From Lingula anatina (lineage: Eukaryota; Brachiopoda; Lingulata; Lingulida; Lingulidae): 64,000 bases of DNA. Position 1 is the stretch's first letter, and each line of letters opens with the position of its first letter. The stretch is taken from assembly GCF_001039355.2 (NCBI RefSeq), contig NW_019773519.1:13905-77904 (forward strand), in the 5' to 3' direction. Shown here in pieces: positions 1-13,800 of this stretch. Made by a program: the position numbers and the translations under genes. The notes beneath the pieces were generated by a model that saw nothing but the letters and a program-made list of their open reading frames with translations, did not search any database and was not told the origin of the DNA.

Positions 1-221
1 AAAAAAAAAAAAAAAAAAAAAAAAGAGGAAGAGTATAACAGGCAACAAGAAGCAAAAACTACAATTGTCCATACCTGTGGCCTATAGATTATCGTACAAT
101 TATAATCATTTTATCCTTGTACATTCCCCTTTCTCCCTTTAGAAAAATCTTGGATGAGGGATTGAGGCCATGATATTAATCTCAGTCATTAGATATCAGT
201 TTACTTTTCTCTTCATTTCAG

Positions 222-3200
222 ACCGATACAACACTGTTAATGGTGACAGTGATTAACGTCAACGACAACAACCCCCAGGTTTCCTCAGACAGCTACCACT
301 TCAATGCCACGTCAAGGTCACACGGGGCCGTGCTGGGGAAACTTAATGCCACTGATGCCGACCCCATGACTAGTTTTGTGTTTGAGATGGGGAAGTATCA
401 GGAGTAAGTGAACTTTTGCTGGCCTGTGTGTGTGTGTGTGTCGGCAAACCTATAATATTAAGACAGGATCAACATGATTGTTTTTTGTTTGTTTGCCTTA
501 TTGATATATAATTATTACCATTATTATTTTTATTATTCAATTTTGTTGCAGCGGGTGGGGGCAATGCTGTTTCTCCATCACTTTCCTTATTATGTTTCTT
601 TGAATTTTTTCTCCTCACTGTGGAATTCAATTTTTTATTTGTACATGATGTGCACAATGATGTGCAACATGAAATATCATAAAAACAGAAATTTTACATA
701 CATGGACATCCCCTTCAATAGAATTTTAATACATATTTTCCAGACTATTTCAAATCGACTCCAGAGGTTGGATCACCATACTGGCCCATGGGGAAAACAT
801 CACCCAGAATTCCTACACTTTCTCCGTCAAAATTTTCGATGATGGTATTCCGCCAAGACAAGCCATAACAGAGGTCACACTCCAGTTCCCGCCATTACCC
901 ACAATGCCCGCGCCTGCTGAAGTGAAAGGAATGGCAGAGGGCGATTATGTCCTGATTTACATACTTGGTGCCTTGGTGGGAATACTGCTCATTGTACTTA
1001 TAGTGCTTTTGGTATACATAAAGAAAAGGTAAGTAGATCCCGGTGAATTAGTTTTAGTGTGTAGCCTAGATAGAATATGAGGATTTCTAATCTTACAACA
1101 GTGAGGGCAAGGTCTGGTGAGCTTTCAGCCATGATTGATTGATATTTTTTAAAGAAATTGGCTCTGAAAATGCTACTATATCTTCTAATTCACCTCATGG
1201 TTTTTGGGGCAAAGACAAATAAAAATGCAAATAATCTTTGCCCAGGAAGGTTTCCTATTTGTAGCTTCTGAATTGAATTATTGTAACATTCCACTCTACT
1301 TACTGATTTCTGATTCTATCTCATATAGAACCTTCACCATGTATGTATCTATAACCTGTTTAGATTGTCTCTGTTTTTTCATCCTTTCTTTTTTCAGTAT
1401 TTAGTGATATTTCCCAAATTTCTTAAACAAGTCCCACCTGTCATCAAGTAGAAAATTAATATTCTATGTTTCTCATAATAATCAACCAGGACACGTGTCT
1501 CATATTCCCTCTACTTAACAGCCACTCCATATCTATCATTATTGTGTGTGTAGTGTCTCTCTGTTTACTTACAGAATAGACAAGGACCGCAAGCTGCGAA
1601 CTCCCCAGTTTGATCCTCTCTATAAACCTACTATGTATGCCCCCAGTGGCATCAGTAGTATAGACTTATGATGATCTCTTCTTTTGTGTAGACAACTGTA
1701 GATAGTGTGTATATAGGTAGGAAAAACTGATGTCACATCCCAACACAATCTGGGAGCACACCTACTGCAATTGGGACACAATCAAAAGGCCTACTTACAA
1801 ACACAGTCTGAAAGTACACCTACAACATTTAGAAAGAGCCTCTGTAACATTTCAACACAATCAAAAGGTACACCTACCACATCGGTACACCTACCACTGT
1901 CACATCCAAACAATCTAGCAATACACATACTTTTTTTGTCCATCACAATTGGTAGGAAGTGCAACCACCACACCTCAAACCGGTCCAAATACCTCATTTG
2001 GTGGGAGGAGTTGTCACATCCCAACACAATTCTGTATCATATCCACAACAACTGGTAAGAATTGCTATAGGAATGAGCACACCTAACACACTGATTTAGA
2101 TCTATGTATCCAGTTACCAGCCATTTGTGTTGGAATGCCTACAGCTTGAAGCATGACAGACATCAGGAACAATTATTTTATTTCATTTCTTTTACAAAGC
2201 ATGAGCATGTTATCATCCTTATTTATTTTTATCTATTCACTTGCCTTTTCATCATCATCATCATCACAACATTTATTTATTTTATATCATTCTTACATAC
2301 CAGTAATTATACATAAATAGACATGAGGCTGTCTGATGTTTTCTTTTATCACCTGTTTGCCACAGCATTTTGTTCATCATATGTCTTTTATCAGAATGAT
2401 TTTCTCCATACTAGGGAATGCCTTGTGTATTTTGTGCATGAATCATGTCATATTCATGCATGAACAGAATCAGTATTATTTTTTGCTTATGGCTGGTATA
2501 CAGTTGCTTCTTGCCAGATTCCTTTTTTTTTTTTTCTTTTTAACTATACAATTTTTGTTTGGTTAACTGAATGTGATGATATTTATACTAATTAAAGCAT
2601 TATGTTTGTGATTAAGATAAGAAGTTTTCTATATCTTAGTCTTGTTCAGATACGTATGTTCATCCATGTCATGCCTCACAAGTGGTACATATTTATTTAA
2701 AAAATAATCAATATAGTAATTCCACATAATCAAATAGACAAATGACTTACAGTAGTTATTAACCGATAATTGTCAACATCTATGTAGTCAACAGCCCTAT
2801 ACTACATCAAAATTAACCATTCAACTTCAGTTTATTCTAACACACTGCATGTTGTGTAACCTAACATCTTGTTGTAAACCTTAACCTTTTTCTTTCAGAG
2901 CCACTGCATGTCTTAAATCTTTTCGTGTTGGTTTAATATTCAAAAGAATGTGAGTGTCTAAAGTTACTGCTTGACCCCCGCCCCCCCCCCCCCTTCAACA
3001 TCCCGCCTCCATCCTGACATAGTCTAGGCAATCTGAGGGTGTATTCACAATGAATCTATCGTACTAGCCAGTGCACACTAGCTCCATGGGGACTCTGAAT
3101 TCAATACAATTAACACTCCTTTTCTTGGCATTAAGTAGAATACAGAAAAACTGGAAAAAGGAGGTGTGTTAATCTGATTTCATTCAGTAAGAGTTCCTGT

Positions 3201-5327
3201 GGAGTAAGTCCATACTACCTAGTAAGATAGATTCATTGTGAGTGCACCCTGAGCTTGTTTTTGTAGCTGCCATAGTGATAGCTATACAACTTGCCATAAA
3301 ACCTAAGCATCAAGGGCCCCGTAACTCGAAAACATCGCGCATTGCAACTGAGTGCAAGCGTCTCCATTCCATAACTTGCCCATCCTCGCCCCATATAATA
3401 CATATAGTACATTGTAGCCTCTATGTGATATTTAGCCGGAATATCCAAAGGGAGTTCTTTTTCTGAAAATGTAAACATCTTTCTCCAACTTGAGAAATGG
3501 CATAGAACCCAGACCATGCTTTGATTCAGAGTGAACCTTTTCTGGTCAAAGGGGCAGTTTTCTTTTAACCCCAAACTCCCTGCCTGTAAGCCTGTTATCC
3601 AATGCTGCATGAACCCCAACTAACTGCAGCTTTATTCTCTAAAAGTCTAAAATAAATGTTTTACCTTTGCTTGCCCCAACCTCTTGACATAATGGAGACC
3701 ATTTTTTGGCCAAAAGGGTGGTTTCTTTGAACCCTTGGGCACCCGTCCCCCTCCCTACGAGCTTGTCATCTAACACAGAATCAAACTGCTTTATTCTCTC
3801 TTAGCCTAGAATAGATATAAACCTTTGCTTGTCGTACCGTAAACCTCTTAATATCATGGAGTGGGTTTTTTTATTATCCAGAAATTAACACCACCATTAG
3901 AGATATGCTTAGAACATATAGCTGCTAGTAAAAGCTTAATCATAACTAGTCAAAACTGAAATCTTTGTAAGCCATCTGTAGATTAATAAAGAAAGTAAAT
4001 CATTTCTGCATAAAGTAAATAAAATGATATTATAACTATGGGTCAGTAAGTTGCGAACTTTCATCAGGAGTCCTTGATATCATGACTGATTCATTGATGA
4101 AAACTAAAACATGTTATCTTACTGGTTGAAAAGCTAAATTTAAATTGGTCTTTTTTTAGAAATTATTTACTTTCTGATCATCGTAACAAAACAGACAATG
4201 AAAAACCATTTACACCATGTATAGCTTTTGGCCAAATTTAACAACGTTAACATTAGAAACTTTTTCCTTTTATTCTCTGTAACAGTTCTTTCATATTTTT
4301 CATATTAAAACTATTATATTTACCAACAAAGTAGATAACAAAACTAAAAGCCTACACAAAATTTTTTAATTTTATACTATAAGGATGAAATTTTATACCT
4401 GTACAATGTCACTGACACTCATTATTTATTTTTTATCTAGAAAAAGTCTAAATCCAGAGAAACAATCCAACCACGTGAACACATCAAAAGCAGTCAGAAA
4501 CTATGCACCATCTTTGTCTCCAGCCGAGTCTGTGAACTCTGACCTCCATATTGACCTGGACGCCATGACAACCACCATGGAAAATCCACTGGCTTTAGAG
4601 AATCCAGCGTTCAGTTTTCAATATGGCACAGAATCCACAGACGAAGTTGATACCACAATACGGGGTGTGGGTGAAATTGAAATTGGTACAGCTGTCGCTC
4701 CATATCATGAGAACGCAGACAGCGATAACGATAGTGACAGTGAAATGAAACCAAAGACTCCGAACGGAGATATATCATCCCATAATTCCATAGTGTCCCA
4801 GAATTCCATAGGAAATGGAAGCATCCATAGCTCGGGGCCTGAAAGTTTGCCAAATGGTATCCATAAGGGAAGCACACAGATGCTGGTGCAGCAGGAAAAA
4901 GCCAACAAGACCAAGAAGGTGAAAAAGCTCTCCTGGGGAAAGACACGTCACATGGATTCACAAACAGAGGTTTGTATTATGAATTACAAGGTTTAACTTT
5001 GTGAACGCTGAGTAAATTTTACAAAAGGGCAGTACTGCAATCTTTTGCAATCTGGCAACTTGAGTAGGTGTACCTTTAGGCTATAATTAAATGTGATAGG
5101 TTTTTGTGGTACTTACGGCAAGTAGTGGATAATTTTTGAAAGCATTAGAAAATACTTTATGCTTTTACAACATTTTCAACTGTAGATATTATTTGTTTCA
5201 TGTAAAGATCCCATTGGACCCAGATGTCAGTGTGACCCCATATGACAGCAGCTCAGACTCTCTGCCACAGAACACCATGCAGGAGACAGCAGATGGCAAG
5301 AAACCGAGTATAACAATATACTTTTAA
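222..5327 (+). CDS. Cadherin-family transmembrane protein, 3' end (partial)
   Basis: Calcium-dependent adhesion receptor at the plasma membrane; only the last exons lie in the window. Exons: 222-403, 744-1028, 4441-4969, 5208-5327 (stop TAA 5325-5327); all flanked by AG/GT and phase-consistent. The first exon carries the inter-repeat linker NVNDNNP and a NATDADP calcium motif. The second completes the final extracellular cadherin repeat (VKIFDDGIPPRQA) and encodes a roughly 22-residue hydrophobic helix ending in the stop-transfer YIKKR. The 4441 exon encodes a Ser/Asn/Asp-rich cytoplasmic tail with no catenin-binding region that I recognise, so a protocadherin-like type is favoured over a classical cadherin. 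The C-terminus ITIYF could be a hydrophobic PDZ ligand. The 5' part of the gene is outside the window. Orthology to a named cadherin cannot be assigned. Confidence 0.85.
1575..1671 (+). CDS. Alternative terminal exon of the cadherin gene (short tail)
   Basis: After the acceptor CTTACAG, this exon continues the frame left open by the transmembrane exon (donor at 1028/1029). It adds about 32 residues ending PSGISSIDL and a TGA at 1669-1671. The exon at 4441 has the same acceptor phase but encodes a 216-residue tail, so the two look like mutually exclusive C-termini. The short tail is basic near the membrane and ends in a different candidate PDZ ligand. Inference: alternative splicing gives receptors with short or long signalling tails. 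No transcript evidence is available here. Confidence 0.65.
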
Positions 5328-7815
5328 GGGAGAGCTGCAATGGCATGTCAGTGGAAAATAGGGAGAAATTTTGCACAATTTTTGGCTTCATTGTGACAGA
5401 ACTGCCCTAATCAATGTCACAGATCGTTGCAGTACTGCAAAAATTGTTTTTACGTTGTGAAAGAACAGCAAAGGCTGCAATTCTTGTTTTGCAGTGACAT
5501 CTATGCTTCAGTTGATGGCCACCTTGTGTTTGGTATGGCCAAGAGGTGCTTAATTGGATTCTTCCCAATACCAATCCCACTAGACAGGGGAATGTGCATG
5601 TTTAATTTGTAAATATAAATGCTTTCTTAATTTGAAGGTCATGGCTCGGTCCAAACAAAATATGTATGTTATTAAGATATCAAATCCAGACAGAAAAACT
5701 GTGAAAAAGGTTAAAATTAAGAATCTGCTTCAGTTGCTATGCAGTAGTTTTGTTGGTTGTGCTGGTATTTGAATCCTAGCTCATGATTCGATGTAAGTTT
5801 CTTGAGTGAAATCATTACAGCCTTACATCACCAATGGCCACCATGTCGTGATTCTGTGGCCAATTTTGTAATTTTTTGAGTTCTTCCAAATAACTGTGGC
5901 ACAATACAAAATGATCTTATATGACTTTGATGGTAATGTGATCAGTAAGGATTTATATTAAGATTTATATATTTATAAAAATAAAAGAGTCATAATAATA
6001 ATAATATTTTATAAGAAATAAATATAGCATTGTACAGAATTTAAAAATCAGTTACTGCAAGTCACACATATAAAGTAAGGGCATAAATATTAACAACGAG
6101 TTGTCATTTTGCATATTTTTCCAAGTGTTTCCAAAGTGAAAACAATAATTCCTTGTTAACATTATTTCTAATGTCAGAAATTTAGTTTTGAAAAACAATT
6201 TTTATTAGAGTGCAGCTGAAAGTGCAATAACTGATTGAATGGAATTTGAGCATCCATGTTAAGGTTACAAAAAGGCAAGATAAAAAAACAGCTTATTTAA
6301 AACTTGTGTGATTTTTAAAAAATAAATATACCATGTAACCATTTTTAGCTTATAGTATTTAGCATTTTTAAGGAAAAGTTTGAACTGCTGCTAATCACTT
6401 TTTTTCTCTAATGGATAAGCTTGTGAAGAAATCTGAAGTTATTTTGAAAGCATATGTGCTATTGTAAAAATAAATGCTATAATTTCAGGGGTTTGTAGAT
6501 AGATGCTATACTGCTGTTAATGTACACTAGTATGGTCAGCTTTCTGGGGAAACTGCTGAATTTTTACATAAATAACAATAATAAATTATAAGAATTCTGC
6601 TATTTAATTAATTTTGTAATTTGGTGCAAATATTTAATTCAACTCCAACCTGTTACTCATGTTGTCATAATGATTGTATATAAATTGCCGATCATCAAGT
6701 CCATGCTTCAATCATCATGTATATTTCATTAAACTTGAAAACTTTTTAAGTACAAGTTATCATATGTTTAACTGGCTTGTGCAGTTTTGTTTGAAGAATC
6801 ACTGGAAAATACCTTTTATTTAATTCGAAGTAATATCAGTGACATTGATATTTAGGTTTTGTTAATGATAAAATCATAATCAGAAGCAAGGCATATGAAA
6901 ATTCTTAATAAATCATTTCAAAATCATGTCTGTTGTTCAAATTTACTGCATGTCCTTGGTATAGAGTTAAAAAGGCCAAATGCAGAGAACACATACAATC
7001 CATTCAAATGTACAACGATACATTGTTGCTATACCAGCAGTGTTAGAGAAAATTTTGGACTCCCAACTGATGAATTATTTAAGGGTAGGTCAAACAACGA
7101 GAGCCACTGTGAAAGAAAATAGGGTAATTTTTTTGCACAAAAATATGACAAGAGCCCCCAAAGTTTTTCTATTAGAATTACTTAATATCAAATTTTTGGC
7201 TTTTGCCAAATAAATAAAATTTCATCAAATCAATGCTTAACACTGAGAAATGCTGTTAAAAATTTCAAATCAAAGTTCATGCATCTTAGCATGTGTTATC
7301 TGGCCTGTAAAGATTATAAACAGCCACTTTTACAGATAAAAACTAGAAAATATCTAAGAAAAATATAGCACTTTTTATTATTTTTAAAAATCCCTACCAT
7401 AAACCTCCCCATATATAAACAATTTTCATTAAATTTTTTAACTGCATAATGAAATGAAAATTCCATTAAAGAATTATAAATACAAATTAAAGGTATTACA
7501 ACCCAAGTCCCAGTTTCTGAGGTCCTTTAGATCCTCTGAGTTTTTAGGCATTGGTCCTCATCAGACCTATTAAGAAATTATACATGCACTCCTTGGTTCC
7601 TCTTCTTTGTACATATTTTGATATAAAATGCACCACTTGGGACAAAAAACAATGCAATCTGGTAGTCCTTCTTGTCCGAAAGTGTGAATTTTCAACCACA
7701 AATTGTACCTCTTCCCCCTCCACCCCCCCCCCCCCCAAACCAAAGGAAAAAACATTCAATAAATATGAAAAAATAAATCATCAATATGTGTGCACCAAAC
7801 ATGTAACAGAGTTTT
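5328..7815. other. Convergent 3' UTR / intergenic stretch
   Basis: AT-rich non-coding DNA between the cadherin stop and the COG6 stop, which face each other. Candidate poly(A) signals are AATAAA at 5980-5985 for the cadherin and TTTATT at 7374-7379 (AATAAA on the minus strand) for COG6. A poly(C) run of 14 or more lies near 7723-7736. I see no further coding exon. Confidence 0.5.
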
Positions 7816-10800
7816 CTATATCAACAGATGTTTTACTTGTTCAGGGGTTCGAGGCATGAGATTTTGGGGGTCTTTGTACCCATTCTGAGGGTTGGTGATA
7901 GCAGTGTACAGCTCCTCATATGCTGACACAATCAGCTCCATAGAACGTTTCCGTGTTGTTTCTCTGAAAATTTAGATATATTTTATTAAAAACTTCAGAT
8001 GGAATGTGATAGGTTTACCATAGAGCATCTCTGGAACATTTCTCTGATTTTTTAAATCAATTTTTTTAGTTATTAGTAGACTATCATATTGAGGAAAGAA
8101 AGAAAACCCTCATTTCTTTACCAGACACTCTCCCTATAATTTCATACAAAATCCAGGAACTTTCTTAAATCTCTTTTTACACAAAAAAGGAGGAATTTAT
8201 GGACAAGAAGTACACCCCATCTCTTTTACCAAGTGGACCTTACCTTACAGTGGTACTCTGAAGTAAGCTACACTGCTGTAATATGTAACCATCAGGCGTG
8301 GACAAGAAACTGTCAAACTTGGCCTGGAAAGAACCACTAGAAGTGTTATTGTTTAATTACTTAATCAAATAAATAATTCAATGTTCAATTAGTTAACAAC
8401 CATATGTACATATACATACTTAATAACAAATTTTTTTTCCAACAACTTTTTAAGGAAATAATGTACATCATCATCATATGCATCATCTTCATCAAATTTA
8501 TATAACACTAAACAAGAACTTACTCAAACCCCATTAATCAATCTATTCTTCTGCATCATCATACATCATCATCAAATATATAATACCAGTACTTACTATA
8601 GCACCCTTGAGTGTCCCTGGCTCCATTCCAGGGATAGATGACAATGGACCCTAAAATATCATTAGGGGAAAAATACATAGATAGATAGATACAATTCCAC
8701 AAAGCATCAAGAGGAAATCTAAGACTTTATACTTTATACTTTACACACACAGACACACACGCACACACAAAGAGAGCTAGAGAATCAGAACCCACCTGTT
8801 TTGGCTGATGTTGCTGTACTATACCATATGTACTGGCAAGTCCAACTCTGTGCAGGATATGTGATGCCTGCTCACTGATCAGTGTGTCTATATGGGCATC
8901 AATCTAAAATTGAATCAGTAAAATTCCATGTAATCACAGATGAAGATATTACCTCATTTAAATCTCCCTTTTTAATACACATGTAAAAAGGCATTCAAAA
9001 TGTTCTTTTTGTATCCCACCCTGCAAATTTGCCAAAATAAAATACAAATCAAATTTATCTTTGTTGGTGACGACATTATGGCATTACTTTTTCATATAAT
9101 CTATGTGATTCAAAGCTAGGACAAACAATTCTATTAATCTTGTATACTTACTTGTGCCTGTAACATCTCCAGTCTCTGGTCAGTGTACTCAAACAGGGCC
9201 AGGGCACTCTGCATGGTGTACAGACAGTTGATCATGTAGGTGGCCATGTCCACCGTGGTCAGTTTACTGGCCGAGAGGGAGCACATCTGGATCAGGGGGT
9301 CAATCACACTGGACATGATCTGGAATACAAATCACTATGGTCAGCTCCTTCAAGGAAATCAAGGTACCTTTCCATAATACCCAGCCCTGTCTAATCCCTA
9401 AATCTATATATCTGGGCAAGTGTTCTTGAAAACAAGTAGCTCACCATGTGGATGACTGAGCATGCAGTCTTCTTTTTTGTTGTTGATGCACATGAAACTA
9501 AATTGCCGTGTAACAGATTTTTTTCCCACTTTTAAAATTTGCCCTCATGGCAACTTCCATCCAAAGTCACAGTAGGAAGCAGTTGTAAAATTGAGTAAAA
9601 AGGTACAAGAGCTCATACCTTACAAACCATCTACCGTCGAACATCAATTAAGTATGTGAATAATTGGACCTTTGTGAAAAGTTACCAGAAAAAGTAAGTC
9701 ATTAAACTTTAAAAACATGGCCACTGGAATTAAAAAATTATACCTTAGAGAAATCCTTCTGCCTGTCATCTATTGACACCACTGAGGAATCATGGGAAGA
9801 TAACACATCTTTCAGCAGCTGTAGCGTTTGGTTCAGGGGTCCCGTGGGTCCCAGCTCAGCAGGAGGAAGCTCAACCTGTTGGTGGAAAAAATATCTTAGG
9901 TGTGCAAACTTTGTGGTTGTTAGGTGCCTTATTATTTTCTTTTCTGTTGTCAAATTTATCTTTTTATTCTGTAAGACATTTTTTTGTCCTAGTAATATAA
10001 AAATTAACCTTGACCCAAATACAGGATTAACAAAAGCACAGCCTGATACAATCAAAATGTGTCACAAATTCATTTTTATGCCTTGATACAGAAAGTGCTT
10101 AATTAAATATCAATATTTATAAGAATGATTTCCATATGATAAACTACCATACCTTATCCAGAAGCCTTGCTGCATGTATGTTCAGACTGTTAAAGAACAT
10201 CTTAGAGCTCAAGACGTGAGCTTCGTCCAGGGTGCCCAGAAGAGAGGCGTCTTTAGACAGCAGCTGACTGGATGGAAAAACATTTTACGTACATGAATAT
10301 CAATCAATGGATCCCTTGTCAATATGAGCCTTTTTTCCTTTTTACATTTCTCTGTATTACTTAGTATGCTATAAACTGTTATTATTTATTTCAATTTTTC
10401 CTTCTCTAATCTTTTTTTTATTTTGTTGCTAGCTACTGTTGACAGTTTTTTTTCACATTTATCACAGATTTGATCATCAGAGAAAAACTGAAATTTAAAA
10501 TTCTGAAAAAATGAGACCATATAACTCACCCTATCGTGTGTTCATAGAACTTGAGTAGATTGGTGAGTTTATACAACAGGACAGGCCCTGGCTCTGCCAC
10601 CACTACCTGCTCCACTCTCACCTGGAAGAACAGACAGGAAGATATGGGTAAATATCTTTATAATTCTCTCCTACAAGTCATGATAAAAAAGTAAAGCATT
10701 CTAAAGAAACTTTTATCTACAATGACATCATCGCTCGAGTGTCATGTGACCAAGGCACTTTGATGTCAGATGATGGTTAAAAACCTCATTTCATTATTTT

Positions 10801-13800
10801 TTTAACAGGTTAAGTCTCAAGCTCTAAATGACTTACTCTTTTATCAAGAGTGAAGACATCAAAAAATGCATTTCGTCTCTAATACAGATGTGATTGGCGC
10901 CTGATTTAACATTTAAGTACAAATAATCTAGGTCAAACCACTCTAAAAAACTAACCTTAAAAGGTCTGCAAACACCCTCTGTGATATGGCCTAAAATGTC
11001 TTGAATTGTCCCCTCATTGGCTGAAATGCAAATCAAATATTATCTAGAAAATCAAGGCGCAGATGAGGTATTTACTTACTAGCCAATGTTGTAGTGTGTT
11101 TCTGCTCTGGACAGTGCCCTGGTAAAGCAATAAAAAGTTACTCACAAGTTTTTACAGTTTTTTTTTACCATATGGTGACTTTATTTTAATGTTATATTCC
11201 TTCATAGTTTCAGTCCTATGCTTCCTAGTAAACCTTCAAATTTTGTTCTTTAAATTAAAAGAGACAAAGGAACACTATTACCCATCTGTATTCTATATTT
11301 AAATAACTAATAAAAATTTTTAACAAGTCCATTTCTTTCGGTTGATCAATTTATATACTTATGTTTAAATGTTTGGCCATAGTCAATGTAATATGCAATA
11401 GCAACACAATAAATAAAATTTCGTCTTTTCGTTAAGAAATGTTTAATGTGACACAAAGATTAACCTGTATATTTACAGGCGTATAAACAAAAGAAAACAT
11501 TTATAGTACATTTCTAATTTGTGCCACCTTCCCACTCCTAAGCTGCAATAAAACTGTAAATATAAATAAAGATAACTAAAAATTATTTAAAACATATAGA
11601 TTTTCCAAAGCTAGAAAGAGGAGAGAGATAGTACTTTCAAACCCAAAAACCCAAGTGAAATCAAAATTAACAAGAATTCTAACCACTTGGGAGCCACCAG
11701 TTCTGAAAACCAATAACAGTCAATGACAATGATACCACGTAAAAGGGAAAGTACAGTTAATACGCCAACTCTGTTTGCCTTTTATCTTCATAATATACAT
11801 TCATTACAATGCCATGACACTCTTCTTACACAGAGGTAAAAAAATAATCAAAAAGTTTGACCCTCAGACTACACCTGTAAAAAAAACATCACCCAACCAA
11901 TTCATTTACTTGAAGTTCACAAAAACAAATACATTGATTGGCCCTGCCCTCTGATATTGTACAACCATTTTGTTTCCCTAACAACAACAACAAATGCACC
12001 AAATCTGATAGGTCCCGCCTTCTTTAAATACAAAACCATATTGTTTCCCTTACAACAAGTACACCAAATGTCCCCATCTTCTGACCTTCATCAGCTTTCA
12101 TGACAGCCTCCTCTATCAGTTCATATCCATACAGACCACTATATATACCAGTTTTTTTCCTGTACATGGGGCCATAAAGGATCTTCCCTGTGTTATAATA
12201 TTATAAATATATTCATGAACCATAGTAAAAATGTTAGTACAAAATAATTCAGTGGGTAAATAATTAAAATCAAAATTATGTGATACACTTCACTAAGGCC
12301 CATCTGCCATTGCAGCGCCACCTACAGTCTATACTTACAACAATTATTGCACTTCTTCAGTAGAGTCTGTAGATGTTCTTTTTCTGATGCTGTCGCCTGG
12401 TGTAACCATGCCAACATGTCACCCACGTACCGCAAAGGATCATGGGAATGTAATTCAATAGGTCTTGGCGTTCCTCCTGGACCTAAAAAAAAGGTAATTC
12501 GAATGATAATTCCAAAAATTGATTATCTCAGAATAATTATTTGAAGATATCTTTATTTCACTGAATAAATAAATATAATTTAAAACATTCTATGAGTTCA
12601 AAAATGGTTATTCATTGAATCAGTCTATAAATGAATAATAACTCAGGTCAAACGAGTGAGATATTTATTTCACATTTTCTAAAAATGAAACTATTGCAGT
12701 GGTTTTGCATTCGAAATGCCCTTAACAGGGTTTAGGCAATTCATTACTGAATCATAACAAAAGTCCAATATCTTAATAAAACTTAGATAATTGTAAGCCA
12801 TCATCATCATCATTATTATCTCAAACTATTTGAATAAGTGAAATATTCAGTTGAGCCAGTATTTACCTCCTCTTGTTAAAGCGTCAATGAACCCTCGCAC
12901 AATGGCTGTCCTTCTGGCTGTACCAAACTCATCCAGAGAATACCTACAACACGGGAATATGCATTACTGATAGATACTTCAGTGAACAAAATAATCAAAA
13001 ATAACCTCTGAAATTCTATCAGATTACCGAATTTAAAAAAAAAAAAAAGATTACTGGAACATATAGTCCAACAGTAAACTGGCCTAGATACAAAGCTAAT
13101 AGACAAACAGATTAATACACTTCATAGCTACCTGAACAGTAACAGTCTGTCCTGGTGTGCTTCTACAAGATATTTTTCCAGGCCAGCCCAATAGTTAATC
13201 TATTGGTAAATTGCCCTAGATCACAGATTTTCATACCTACCTGAAGAGCACCGGTCTGTCTTGTAATGCCTCTAAACCCAAACAGAGCTGAGAACTGATA
13301 TCTGGAGACTCATTGCTCAGAGCCCTGCATTCATCTGGGCAGAAGAAACAGATATGTCACAGCTGAGACTCATGGCAATTATGTTTTTTATTTACTTCTT
13401 GGTTGAGATTCAAATCTGGGCAGGCTTGATAGGCTTGAAGGATAGATTGGTGAGATGCCAACTAAAAATCCCTCTTAGACACAAATCCTATTAAATGTAT
13501 CATCTAACTGCCTTATTCTAAGTTTGAGATTGTTAGAAAACTGTGGCTTCTACATTATTACACATGCCTGCAGACAGGAATTTGAATCAAAATTTGTCAC
13601 AAGTTTTATGCAATATCTAAACTGGGGTCAACTAAAAGGGTGAGAAGGTCCTATTTTTCAGAAGAACGCCCCACCCCTCCTGAAACGTTGGACTCCAGGC
13701 CTGTGCTTACTCTGTGTCCATCGGTACAGCCTCTCGTATGCTGACTCCTGATGTAGTGCCATTGATTCCATTATCTCCAACCTACAACACAATACATCCT

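Noticed and set aside
1730-2058. Possible minisatellite or coding repeat around CACACCTACCAC
   Set aside because: Short related motifs recur irregularly, with no fixed period and no sustained frame.
3233-3619. 128-codon minus-strand frame between the cadherin exons
   Set aside because: Overlaps a copy of the dispersed G/C-run repeat and lacks conserved motifs.
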